A stretch of 5,174 nt of DNA. Source: Clostridia bacterium. GTDB taxonomy: Bacteria; Bacillota; Clostridia; Christensenellales; Aristaeellaceae. Shown piece by piece: positions 1 through 5,174 of this stretch. The notes below the pieces were generated by a model, which searched no databases, had not been told where the DNA came from, and saw only the letters and a program-made list of their open reading frames with translations. Position 1 is the stretch's first letter. Every line of letters starts with the position of its first letter. The translations under genes were made by a program, and so were the position numbers. The DNA is taken from contig JAFPYA010000025.1 in the NCBI GenBank assembly GCA_017412445.1, positions 1 through 5,174 of the forward strand. The letters are read 5' to 3'.

Positions 1-229
1 ATACCAGCTTTCCCTCGGGCATGTAATCCGGTCTTTCGTTTCTGAGCGTATACAGACCTGAAAGCAACAGAAAAGACAAAAGCGCCGGTATGAGGATTGG
101 CCTAAGCTTTTTGAAAAACGAAAGCGGTACGAGCAATGCGACGGCAATTATTTGGGCTATAAAAAGCTTAGCTTGCAGGCTCGAAGCTAAAGCGCAACCC
201 ATTACGGCGCATACCGCGATTGGCAGCAT
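1..229 (-). CDS. comEC: ComEC/Rec2-like DNA-uptake channel protein, N-terminal fragment
   Basis: The open frame runs off the left edge of the window, so only about the first 76 residues from this start are visible. It encodes three closely spaced hydrophobic segments (about residues 2-18, 22-39 and 44-61) separated by short basic turns (AKL, FKKLRP), followed by RNERPDYMPEGKLV. Three membrane segments leading into a 'RPDY-PEGK' entry to a small soluble domain is the usual N-terminal layout of ComEC/Rec2 (DUF4131 region), the inner-membrane channel that carries single-stranded DNA into the cytoplasm during transformation. The start is uncertain: ATG at 229 leaves 31 nt after the upstream stop but has only a poorly spaced AAGG before it. 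The frame stays open upstream, with a TTG at 307 and an ATG at 325 that would overlap the upstream gene by 47 and 65 nt. The residues before 229 include RLIDRRR, a plausible cytoplasmic lead-in. It is probably co-transcribed with the metallo-hydrolase gene. The family call is from pattern memory on a fragment, so moderate. Confidence 0.68.
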   Translation of the reverse strand, partial: MLPIAVCAVMGCALASSLQAKLFIAQIIAVALLVPLSFFKKLRPILIPALLSFLLLSGLYTLRNERPDYMPEGKLV

Positions 230-260
230 GCGCCTTCGGTCGATAAGGCGAAACAGGCGC

Positions 261-971
261 TCAGATTCTGAATTCCATGCCTGCTTCAGCCAGTGTGCTG
301 TTTGCAAAAATACGCCGCGCTTCATCTGCCAGCTTTTCTTTATCGTACAAAGGCGAAAGATGCGTTAGAATGAGCTCGCCCGCCTTAGACTCCCTCGCAA
401 GCGTTGCGCACTTGGTGGGTCCCAGGTGAGGCTTTGAAGGTTTCCAATCTTCATCAGACAGGCCGCAGTCTGCTAAAATCACATCCGCGCCCTCACAAAA
501 GAGCGAGATTTCAGGGCACTCATTGGTATCACCCGTATAAACGAGCGTGCTGTCGTCACACATAAGCTTGACAGCGTATGCTTCTACAGGATGCTTTACT
601 TTAACGAATTCTATCTTAAACTCCCCTATGCCTGTATCGGCAGGAGGATAGACGTCAAACTTTCCTTTTATGAGCTTGCGGTTTTCAGCGGGCGTTTCAG
701 GACAAATAACCTTAAGCGTTTCAACGCCGCTGAAATCAAGCATGTAGCCTAAAACCGGCATATCGCTCATATGATCAAAATGCAGGTGGCTGAGGATTAC
801 CGCGTCAATTTCGTCTATGCCGGAAATCTTTTGGAGCAGCTTTGACAGCGTGCCGCTGCCCAGATCCAACACAATTTTAGTCTTTCCACTGTCGGATTCG
901 ACGAGGTATCCCGAGCAGGCATCGCCCGCTTCTGGAAATGGGCCGTTGCAGCCAAGTATAGTAAGCCTCAT
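261..971 (-). CDS. MBL-fold metallo-hydrolase, YhfI/RNase Z-like
   Basis: A complete 236-residue protein of the metallo-beta-lactamase fold, without signal peptide or membrane segment, so cytoplasmic. It opens with a MRLTILGCNGPFP strand as in RNase Z-type enzymes. It has the signature HLHFDH at residues 62-67, a further histidine at 127 (KVKHP), the bridging aspartate at 148 (YTGDT) and the last histidine at 204 (LTHLSP), which together supply the ligands for two metal ions. H182 in KPHLGPT precedes the final helix-strand unit. Length and layout match the single-domain B. subtilis YhfI-like group, whose substrate I do not know; a phosphodiesterase or RNA/nucleotide hydrolase activity is the family expectation only. 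It lacks features needed to call tRNA 3'-processing RNase Z with confidence. The ATG at 971 is preceded by AAGGAG with a 5-nt spacer (977-982). It lies 65 nt after fucI with a hairpin between them and no visible promoter, so it may depend on fucI read-through or on a promoter inside fucI. Confidence 0.9.
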   Translation of the reverse strand: MRLTILGCNGPFPEAGDACSGYLVESDSGKTKIVLDLGSGTLSKLLQKISGIDEIDAVILSHLHFDHMSDMPVLGYMLDFSGVETLKVICPETPAENRKLIKGKFDVYPPADTGIGEFKIEFVKVKHPVEAYAVKLMCDDSTLVYTGDTNECPEISLFCEGADVILADCGLSDEDWKPSKPHLGPTKCATLARESKAGELILTHLSPLYDKEKLADEARRIFANSTLAEAGMEFRI

Positions 972-976
972 ATTTT

Positions 977-982
977 CTCCTT
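977..982 (-). promoter_or_regulatory. Ribosome binding site of the MBL-fold hydrolase gene
   Basis: On the minus strand this reads AAGGAG, followed by 5 nt (AAAAT) and the ATG at 971. It is a strong Shine-Dalgarno match that fixes the start of the metallo-hydrolase. It begins only four bases beyond the intergenic hairpin, so hairpin folding and ribosome access could influence each other. Confidence 0.8.
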
Positions 983-986
983 AATA

Positions 987-1017
987 CAAAGCTGCCCCTG
1001 CTTCGGAGGCAGCTTTG
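987..1017 (-). terminator. Intergenic hairpin after fucI (possible terminator or processing element)
   Basis: A perfect 10-bp inverted repeat pairs CAAAGCTGCC with GGCAGCTTTG (987-996 with 1008-1017) around an 11-nt loop. It begins 19 nt after the fucI stop codon in the direction of transcription. In the RNA the stem is followed by UAUUAAGG rather than a run of U, with only UUU inside the stem end, so it is a poor intrinsic terminator. A leaky terminator or an mRNA-stabilising or processing hairpin that sets different levels for fucI and the downstream genes fits equally well. The inverted repeat itself is certain; its role is inferred. Confidence 0.55.
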
Positions 1018-1036
1018 CGCTTGGTCTGATGTTTAG

Positions 1037-2833
1037 TTATTTGTACATGGGGCCGTAGGCAGCGCAGGCGCGATAATCGGCGCCCTCCTTGTCCATGCCG
1101 AAGGCATTCCAGCTGGCGGGGCGGAAAATTTTCTCTTCCGGCACGTTGTGCATGGCCACCGGGATTCTGAGCATGGAGCAGAAGGTTATGAGGTCAGCGC
1201 CTATGTGGCCGTAGCTAATTGCGCCGTGGTTGGCACCCCAGTTGTTCATAACAGAGTAGGCGTCCTTGAACGGGCCTTCCTTGCCGTTTGTTCTGGGTGC
1301 AAACCAGGTGCAAGGCCAAGTGTAGTCGGTGCGCTTCCAGAGTACATCGTTTACTTCGTCAGGAAGCTTTACCGTCCAGCCTTCAGCAATCTGCAGCATG
1401 GGGCCGAGACCCTTCACGAGGTTAAGGCGTATCATAGTGACAGGCATCTCGCAGTCCGTCACAAAGCGGCAGGAATATCCGCCGCCGCGGAAGTAACCGA
1501 GGTCGGCGTAGTTCCAGGTAGTATGCGCCATTATACGCTCCTGATCCTCGGGGGTAACCTCCCACCACTGCTTCATAACATGATTGCCGTTCTCGTCCAG
1601 TGCCTGACCGGTAGCGTCAAGGCAGCATGAGCCGGAATTGATCAGGTGGATGAACCCGCCCGCTTCCTTGGCCTTTCCTTCGATTTCATAGCCAGCGGCC
1701 TTCTTAATGGCTTCAGGGCTCCAGTATGTACGCACGTCTGCGAACATTTGGGCGCGGTTCGTGAGCAGCTTCATGAACATCATGCCAATGCCGTTGAGCG
1801 TATCGTTTTCAGTAGCGAGTATGTAAGGCTCTCTTGCACCGTTCCAGTCAAAGCTGGTGTTTAGCAGAGCTTCGGGATAGTCGCAGTTAGGATAGAAATC
1901 CGTCCACTGTCTCTGCCCCTGGAAGCCCGCAGCCAAAGCGTTATGGCCTACCATTTCTTCTTCGCGACCCTTGGGCAGCTTGGGATTCCCGTTCATAAGA
2001 TCCTTGATTATGCACATCATCTTAACGGTGAATTCCCAGTCCGCATCCTTTGCCTTGCGGCTCTTCTGCAACGCCTCGGGGTTCTTGTCGAAGCCCTCGA
2101 TTGCTTTGGCCTTTGTCCATTCGAGTGCCTTTTTATATTCCTTCTTGTCGTAGATGCCCTCGGTCATGCGGCGGATGATTTCAACCTCGTCGACGGATTC
2201 AACGCGCATGCCAAGATACTCCTCGATAAATTCGGGAGAGATAATCGAGCCCGCGATGCCCATGCAGATAGAGCCAATCTGCAGGTAGCTTTTGCCGCGC
2301 ATTGTCGCCACGGCGACAGCAGCTCTGCCGAATCTGAGCAGCTTTTCTTTTACGTCTTCGGGAATTTCGGTATCGTCAGCTTCCTGCACGTCTCTGCCGT
2401 AAATGCCGAAAGCCGGAAGGCCCTTCTGAGCATGTGAAGCCAGAACGCTTGCAAGATAGACAGCGCCGGGACGCTCTGTGCCGTTAAAGCCCCATACTGC
2501 TTTGATTGTTTCGGGATCCATGTCCATGGTCTCGCTGCCGTAGCACCAGCAGGGAGTGACGGTCAGGGTGATGCTGACGCCTTCTTTTTTGAACTTGGCG
2601 GCGCAGGCGGCTGTTTCGGCGACACGGCCTATAGTGGTGTCGGCAATGACAACCTTTACTTTTTCACCGTTGCTGTAGCGAATATTGTCCTCAAAGAGCT
2701 TTGCCGCGGATTTGGCCATGTTCATGGTCTGATCCTCAAGCGATTCGCGCACCTTGAGCGGGCCTCTGCGGCCGTCGATCACGGGGCGGATGCCTATAAC
2801 GGGGTATTCACCGATCAATCTGCTTTTTGCCAT
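1037..2833 (-). CDS. fucI: L-fucose isomerase
   Basis: A complete 598-residue protein, near the 591 residues of E. coli FucI, that interconverts L-fucose and L-fuculose in the cytoplasm; enzymes of this family also act on D-arabinose. Near-identical blocks to the E. coli enzyme run the whole length: GIRPVIDGRRG (14-24), TVTPCWCYGSETMDMDP (91-107), WGFNGTERPGAVYLAS (114-129), AAGFQGQRQWTD (301-312), FADVRTYWSPEA (364-375), YFRGGGYSCRF (447-457), NWGANHG (531-537) and the C-terminal DYRAC-AYGPMYK. The metal ligands known in E. coli (E337, D361, H528) correspond to E342, D366 and H536. The ATG at 2833 follows GGAGG with a 6-nt spacer. It has its own strong promoter 39 nt upstream of the start, overlapped by a palindrome, which suggests sugar-responsive control. 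No fuculokinase, aldolase or transporter gene is visible in the window, so the rest of a fucose pathway must be elsewhere, or this copy serves another sugar such as D-arabinose. Confidence 0.97.
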   Translation of the reverse strand: MAKSRLIGEYPVIGIRPVIDGRRGPLKVRESLEDQTMNMAKSAAKLFEDNIRYSNGEKVKVVIADTTIGRVAETAACAAKFKKEGVSITLTVTPCWCYGSETMDMDPETIKAVWGFNGTERPGAVYLASVLASHAQKGLPAFGIYGRDVQEADDTEIPEDVKEKLLRFGRAAVAVATMRGKSYLQIGSICMGIAGSIISPEFIEEYLGMRVESVDEVEIIRRMTEGIYDKKEYKKALEWTKAKAIEGFDKNPEALQKSRKAKDADWEFTVKMMCIIKDLMNGNPKLPKGREEEMVGHNALAAGFQGQRQWTDFYPNCDYPEALLNTSFDWNGAREPYILATENDTLNGIGMMFMKLLTNRAQMFADVRTYWSPEAIKKAAGYEIEGKAKEAGGFIHLINSGSCCLDATGQALDENGNHVMKQWWEVTPEDQERIMAHTTWNYADLGYFRGGGYSCRFVTDCEMPVTMIRLNLVKGLGPMLQIAEGWTVKLPDEVNDVLWKRTDYTWPCTWFAPRTNGKEGPFKDAYSVMNNWGANHGAISYGHIGADLITFCSMLRIPVAMHNVPEEKIFRPASWNAFGMDKEGADYRACAAYGPMYK

Positions 2834-2839
2834 AATGAG

Positions 2840-2844
2840 CCTCC
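2840..2844 (-). promoter_or_regulatory. Ribosome binding site of fucI
   Basis: The minus strand reads GGAGG followed by 6 nt (CTCATT) and the fucI ATG at 2833. This is a consensus Shine-Dalgarno sequence at normal spacing and supports the chosen start over internal methionines. Confidence 0.85.
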
Positions 2845-2859
2845 ATTGTTATTTCTTGC

Positions 2860-2879
2860 CGGATAATGATTATTATACG
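2860..2879. promoter_or_regulatory. Candidate operator: 20-bp imperfect palindrome over the fucI promoter
   Basis: The sequence CGGATAATGATTATTATACG is an inverted repeat in which 8 of 10 positions match between the half sites (CGGATAATGA and, on the other strand, CGTATAATAA), with no spacer. It covers the whole -10 box and the expected transcription start of fucI, where a bound repressor would block initiation. The AT-rich -10 hexamer contributes part of the symmetry, so some of it could be coincidence. It does not look like a CcpA cre site. The cognate regulator is not in the window. Confidence 0.4.
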
Positions 2880-2900
2880 CATTTTGTTAAGCATTTTCAA
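2872..2900 (-). promoter_or_regulatory. Sigma-A promoter of fucI
   Basis: On the minus strand a -35 box TTGAAA (2895-2900, five of six consensus bases) is followed by exactly 17 nt and a perfect -10 box TATAAT (2872-2877). Transcription would start near 2865, giving a leader of roughly 30 nt before the fucI ATG, too short for a riboswitch. It lies in the only intergenic gap of more than 100 nt in the window, as expected for the start of a separate transcription unit. No convincing terminator for the upstream three-gene block is seen between 2901 and 2942. Confidence 0.85.
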
Positions 2901-2942
2901 GTGGTATTTACAAAATCGCCCGATGATATGGAGACAATTTCG

Positions 2943-3755
2943 TTACAGTTCGGCAAAACGCCTTAACGCCTCTATGTCGAGATGCGCGGTTTCCGGGTGA
3001 GCTTCCTCTCTGAGCACGCTTATGCCGGGGCGGGTCTTATTGAGCTTTTTATAAAAATACTCGTGGTCGAAGATGCCCTGCCCGATTACGCAGCGCCTGA
3101 AGACACCGTTTTCAAGCACTACGTCCTTTGCATGAACGGCAACTATCCTGTCGCCGAAAATATCAAAGCAGCTGTCTATTATGTAGTGCTGATGCTCGAT
3201 GTTTTCGGGCGACAGCAGGTTAATGGGGTCAAGAATTATCTGGAGGTTGGGACTTGAAATCTCATTCAGCATCCTGCCCGCAAGCTCAGGAGTGTTCAGC
3301 GTGTGAACAAGCACCGGCTCAATACCCACGAATACGCCGAACTTCTCGGCCTGCGCGGCCATAATCTTTACGCTGTCAAGCAGCAGCTCGAACTGATTTT
3401 CCCTGTGCTCGTCATCGCAGCGGCTGGTCTCTGTGCCTACTATATAGCTGCCGAGCTGCCTTGCATACGCTACCTGCTCTTTGAAGCGCTTTACGTCATA
3501 CAAACGCTTATCCTCGTCGAGTGTACCCGGCTCTATGTAACAGCCCAGCACAGCGACCTCAAGCCCCTTGTTCTCAAATGCCTTGCGCACAGAATAGCAA
3601 AAGCCTGGGTTGAGCTGGCCGTATTCGGGCTTAAAGCCCTCTATCGCCTTATGCAGCGCCAACTGAAAGCAGCTGAAGCCTGCATCTGATATGCGCTTTG
3701 CCATTTCCTCCGGGCTTGCGCAGCCGTAGTCGTGTCCTCTTACACCTATTCTCAT
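2943..3755 (-). CDS. Sugar phosphate isomerase/epimerase-like TIM-barrel protein
   Basis: A 270-residue protein of the xylose-isomerase-like TIM-barrel (AP endonuclease 2) superfamily, cytoplasmic, with the length usual for single-domain sugar epimerases and isomerases. It begins MRIGVRGHDYG with the first strand, then SPEEMAKRISDAGFSCFQL (14-32), the helix and strand typical of the family. Likely metal ligands are E146 (GIEPVLVHT), D176 (ILDPINLL), H208 (AVHAKDV) and E250 or E251 (LREEAHP), the usual Glu/Asp/His/Glu set found at the ends of barrel strands. The substrate cannot be read from sequence; keto-sugar or sugar-acid epimerases and inosose-type enzymes share this pattern. The ATG at 3755 overlaps the stop of the upstream gene as ATGA, and GGAGG stands 7 nt before it, so it is translationally coupled to the iron-sulfur protein. 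It lies immediately upstream of fucI, which could suggest a role in sugar use, but fucI has its own promoter. Confidence 0.87.
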   Translation of the reverse strand: MRIGVRGHDYGCASPEEMAKRISDAGFSCFQLALHKAIEGFKPEYGQLNPGFCYSVRKAFENKGLEVAVLGCYIEPGTLDEDKRLYDVKRFKEQVAYARQLGSYIVGTETSRCDDEHRENQFELLLDSVKIMAAQAEKFGVFVGIEPVLVHTLNTPELAGRMLNEISSPNLQIILDPINLLSPENIEHQHYIIDSCFDIFGDRIVAVHAKDVVLENGVFRRCVIGQGIFDHEYFYKKLNKTRPGISVLREEAHPETAHLDIEALRRFAEL

Positions 3756-4663
3756 TTGTGTTCCTCCAATCTTTCAAGTGCATGCTTCATGGCGGCTGCG
3801 ACGCTTGCGTCATCCGCTTCACATTGCTGTCTGATATCTTCGAGCAAATCCTGTCTGTCAAGGTTTGCGGCTACCACGGAAGCTTTCTTTTTCAGCTTGT
3901 TAACCCTTGCGTAATTGGGGCCTATCGCGTATTTCAGCTCCGTGATTTCGCCGTTAAGCAAAGCTTTAAGCGGATACTCAGGCTCAGGCAAAGGGTCGAA
4001 ACAGCAGTTTACAGGACAGACACTTTGACATACGTCACAGCCCAGCAGCCTGCTGCCAAGAAGCGCCTCGTATTCATACGGCACAGGATCTTTTTCGCTT
4101 ATCGCTCTTAAACATTTGTTTGGGTCGATTCTTCCGCCTTCAAGTATTGCGCTGGTCGGGCATGCTTCTATGCATTTTTTGCAGCCTTTGCAGCGCTCAC
4201 CCGGTTTATGCGTGCCTGTATCTTTGTGAGTATACTCAAAGCCGCCGTTTGTCACTATGGCCTGAACATGAAACGCGCTGCCTATACCCGGTATGGCTAT
4301 CAGGGAGTTTCGCCCCATTTGGCCTATCCCGAAACGGCTGAGATATGGCTTTAAGGGAAGCTGAACATTTGAAACAGCCTTAAGGCCTTCTTCTCTTAAT
4401 GCGTCGCTCAACTGCCTCGCAGACACATACGCCCTTTGAGAGACCTGATAATAGGGCGATATAGTGGCTTCCTGTGTGCCTGACGGGATATAGCTTGGAT
4501 TATACTGCATTATCAGAAGAATCACCGTCTTTGCATCTTCAATAAGCGCATGCGGGTCTTCTATAAGCCCAGGTGTACTCGTTTCGATTTTTACTGTAGG
4601 CAGAAAACAGACGAGGCGGAAACCGAAGCTTTGCGCTTTCAGACAAAATTCCTCATTTGTCAT
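3752..4663 (-). CDS. Epoxyqueuosine reductase (QueG)-like double [4Fe-4S] protein, short form
   Basis: A 303-residue soluble protein related to QueG, the cobalamin-dependent enzyme that reduces epoxyqueuosine to queuosine in tRNA, but shorter than typical QueG (about 380 residues). All eight cluster cysteines are present: CKGCKKCIEACP (C158, C161, C164, C168), then C184 (NKC) and GCDVCQSVCPVN (C209, C212, C216), spaced as in two ferredoxin-like [4Fe-4S] clusters. The block FGIGQMGRNSLIAIPGIGSAF (111-131) matches the QueG 'GLGW-GKN' region. By hand alignment, the catalytic aspartate of QueG (in the 'VDS-P-LE' segment) is replaced here by S98 (AVSNVQLP). The C-terminus after residue 245 keeps only about one HEAT-like repeat. 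No queuosine genes are nearby. It could be a diverged QueG, or a corrinoid/iron-sulfur reductase with another substrate. Its ATG follows the glycosylase stop after 1 nt with only a weak ribosome binding site, implying translational coupling. Confidence 0.82.
   Translation of the reverse strand: MTNEEFCLKAQSFGFRLVCFLPTVKIETSTPGLIEDPHALIEDAKTVILLIMQYNPSYIPSGTQEATISPYYQVSQRAYVSARQLSDALREEGLKAVSNVQLPLKPYLSRFGIGQMGRNSLIAIPGIGSAFHVQAIVTNGGFEYTHKDTGTHKPGERCKGCKKCIEACPTSAILEGGRIDPNKCLRAISEKDPVPYEYEALLGSRLLGCDVCQSVCPVNCCFDPLPEPEYPLKALLNGEITELKYAIGPNYARVNKLKKKASVVAANLDRQDLLEDIRQQCEADDASVAAAMKHALERLEEHK
3763..3767 (-). promoter_or_regulatory. Ribosome binding site of the sugar epimerase-like gene
   Basis: The minus strand reads GGAGG followed by 7 nt (AACACAA) and the ATG at 3755. 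It lies inside the last codons of the upstream iron-sulfur protein gene. Together with the ATGA stop/start overlap it supports this start and points to coupled but efficient re-initiation. Confidence 0.8.
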
Positions 4664-4664
4664 C

Positions 4665-5174
4665 TTAAAGCTCTATGAGGCTGCAGCGAGCCGCGTGGAA
4701 AAGAGACTGCTGAATGAGACCGCATCTTTCGCCCAGAAGCTCTCTTGCCTTGTCGCTCACCTTCTGAGGCGAACCAGTCACGCCGAACCAGCTCTCCATG
4801 AGCCTTTGCACCCATACGTCCACAGGAAAGGCGTCAGCGTGCCCGCAGCCGAACAGCAATACGCAGTCAGCAACCTTGGGGCCTACGCCCTTCAGCCGCA
4901 AAAGCTCCTTTCTCGCCTGCTCAAGCGGCATATGCCTCAAGCCTTCAAGGTCGAAGCCGTCCCGTACCATTGCCGCTGTCGTTACAAGATAATCCGCTCT
5001 GTAGCCGCAGGTAACGTGCTTTTGAAGCACGCTTGGATCAATGCCTGCCAAAGCCTCAGGCGACGGAAAAGTGTAGTATGTGTTTCCCTCATACGCAATC
5101 GGAGTTCCGTACACCTCGCAAAGCTTGAGCACAAGTCCGCGAATGCGCTTCACGTTGTTATTGGCAGAGAGTAT
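4665..5174 (-). CDS. 8-oxoguanine DNA glycosylase (OGG1 family), C-terminal part
   Basis: A partial gene open to the right edge; 169 residues plus stop are visible and the true start lies outside the window. A GTG at 5153 sits in frame but is internal, because the seven codons before it read ILSANNN and continue into VKRIRG, the conserved asparagine-rich block of OGG1-type glycosylases (NNN at visible residues 5-7). Next come TCGYRADYL, matching the family 'GYRA-Y' segment, and the helix-hairpin-helix LKGVGPKVADCVLLF with the Schiff-base lysine K100 (equivalent to K249 of human OGG1). FPVDVWVQRLM follows, with catalytic aspartate D119 (human D268). The protein excises 8-oxoguanine from DNA and nicks the strand by beta-elimination as part of base excision repair. 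It ends GLIQQSLFHAARCSLIEL, a normal C-terminus for the bacterial members. The stop is 1 nt before the next ATG, so it leads or sits within an operon with the iron-sulfur protein. Confidence 0.93.
   Translation of the reverse strand: MLSANNNVKRIRGLVLKLCEVYGTPIAYEGNTYYTFPSPEALAGIDPSVLQKHVTCGYRADYLVTTAAMVRDGFDLEGLRHMPLEQARKELLRLKGVGPKVADCVLLFGCGHADAFPVDVWVQRLMESWFGVTGSPQKVSDKARELLGERCGLIQQSLFHAARCSLIEL

Noticed and set aside
90..368. Plus-strand open frame of 92 codons at the left end
   Set aside because: It is antisense to the ComEC-like and metallo-hydrolase genes and has a basic, composition-driven sequence without domain features.
1148..2437. Long plus-strand open frames opposite fucI (1148-1630, 1646-1864, 1943-2437)
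   Set aside because: They are antisense to a gene with near-complete identity blocks to a known enzyme, show no recognisable domains and lack good ribosome binding sites; they reflect the codon use of fucI.
2901..2942. Possible terminator after the epimerase gene
   Set aside because: Only a weak AAATTG/CGATTT pairing with a wobble pair and a long loop can be drawn, with no U-run; the three-gene transcript may end elsewhere or read into fucI.
2943..3755. Endonuclease IV (AP endonuclease) for the TIM-barrel protein, given the repair gene in the same operon
   Set aside because: Endonuclease IV carries more histidine and aspartate ligands for three zinc ions; here only a single-metal Glu/Asp/His/Glu set typical of sugar isomerases and epimerases is visible.
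3303..4111. Plus-strand open frames opposite the epimerase and iron-sulfur genes (3303-3689, 3698-4111)
   Set aside because: Both lie within well-supported minus-strand genes, the products look like no family, and no promoter or ribosome binding site precedes them.
5151..5153. GTG as the start codon of the glycosylase
   Set aside because: The codons upstream to the window edge read ILSANNN, the conserved OGG1-family block that must precede VKRIRG, so the GTG is an internal valine codon.

Overview
The window looks like a stretch of chromosome from a Firmicutes bacterium, most likely an anaerobic gut-type Clostridia. This rests on strong GGAGG-type ribosome binding sites, a canonical sigma-A promoter, moderate GC (roughly half by eye) and the gene families present (bacterial OGG-type glycosylase, short QueG-like double-cluster ferredoxin protein, YhfI-like metallo-hydrolase next to comEC). 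I cannot name the species. All supported genes lie on the minus strand, so transcription runs from right to left. I see no mobile element, CRISPR array, tRNA or rRNA.

Reading in the direction of transcription, the right-hand block (5174 to 2943) holds three tightly packed genes: the 3' part of an 8-oxoguanine DNA glycosylase (OGG1 family, cut by the window edge), a short epoxyqueuosine-reductase-like iron-sulfur protein (1 nt after the glycosylase stop), and a TIM-barrel sugar phosphate isomerase/epimerase-like protein (start overlaps the previous stop by 4 nt as ATGA). They almost certainly share one transcript, although their functions do not form an obvious pathway.

A 109-nt intergenic region (2834-2942) follows. 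It carries a near-perfect sigma-A promoter (TTGAAA, 17-nt spacer, TATAAT) overlapped by a 20-bp imperfect palindrome that could be a repressor site. It drives an L-fucose isomerase gene (fucI, 598 codons) that is very close to the E. coli enzyme and keeps its metal ligands. A 10-bp-stem hairpin sits between fucI and the next gene.

The left-hand block holds a complete YhfI-like metallo-beta-lactamase-fold hydrolase and the 5' end of a polytopic membrane protein that reads like the N-terminus of ComEC/Rec2, the DNA-uptake channel. The ComEC-like reading frame is open to the left edge of the window and its start is uncertain.

Overall this is ordinary chromosomal content. I do not see an undescribed system. 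The points most worth checking are the QueG-like protein that appears to lack the family's catalytic aspartate, the candidate fucI operator, and the translational coupling of a DNA repair enzyme with two metabolic-type enzymes.
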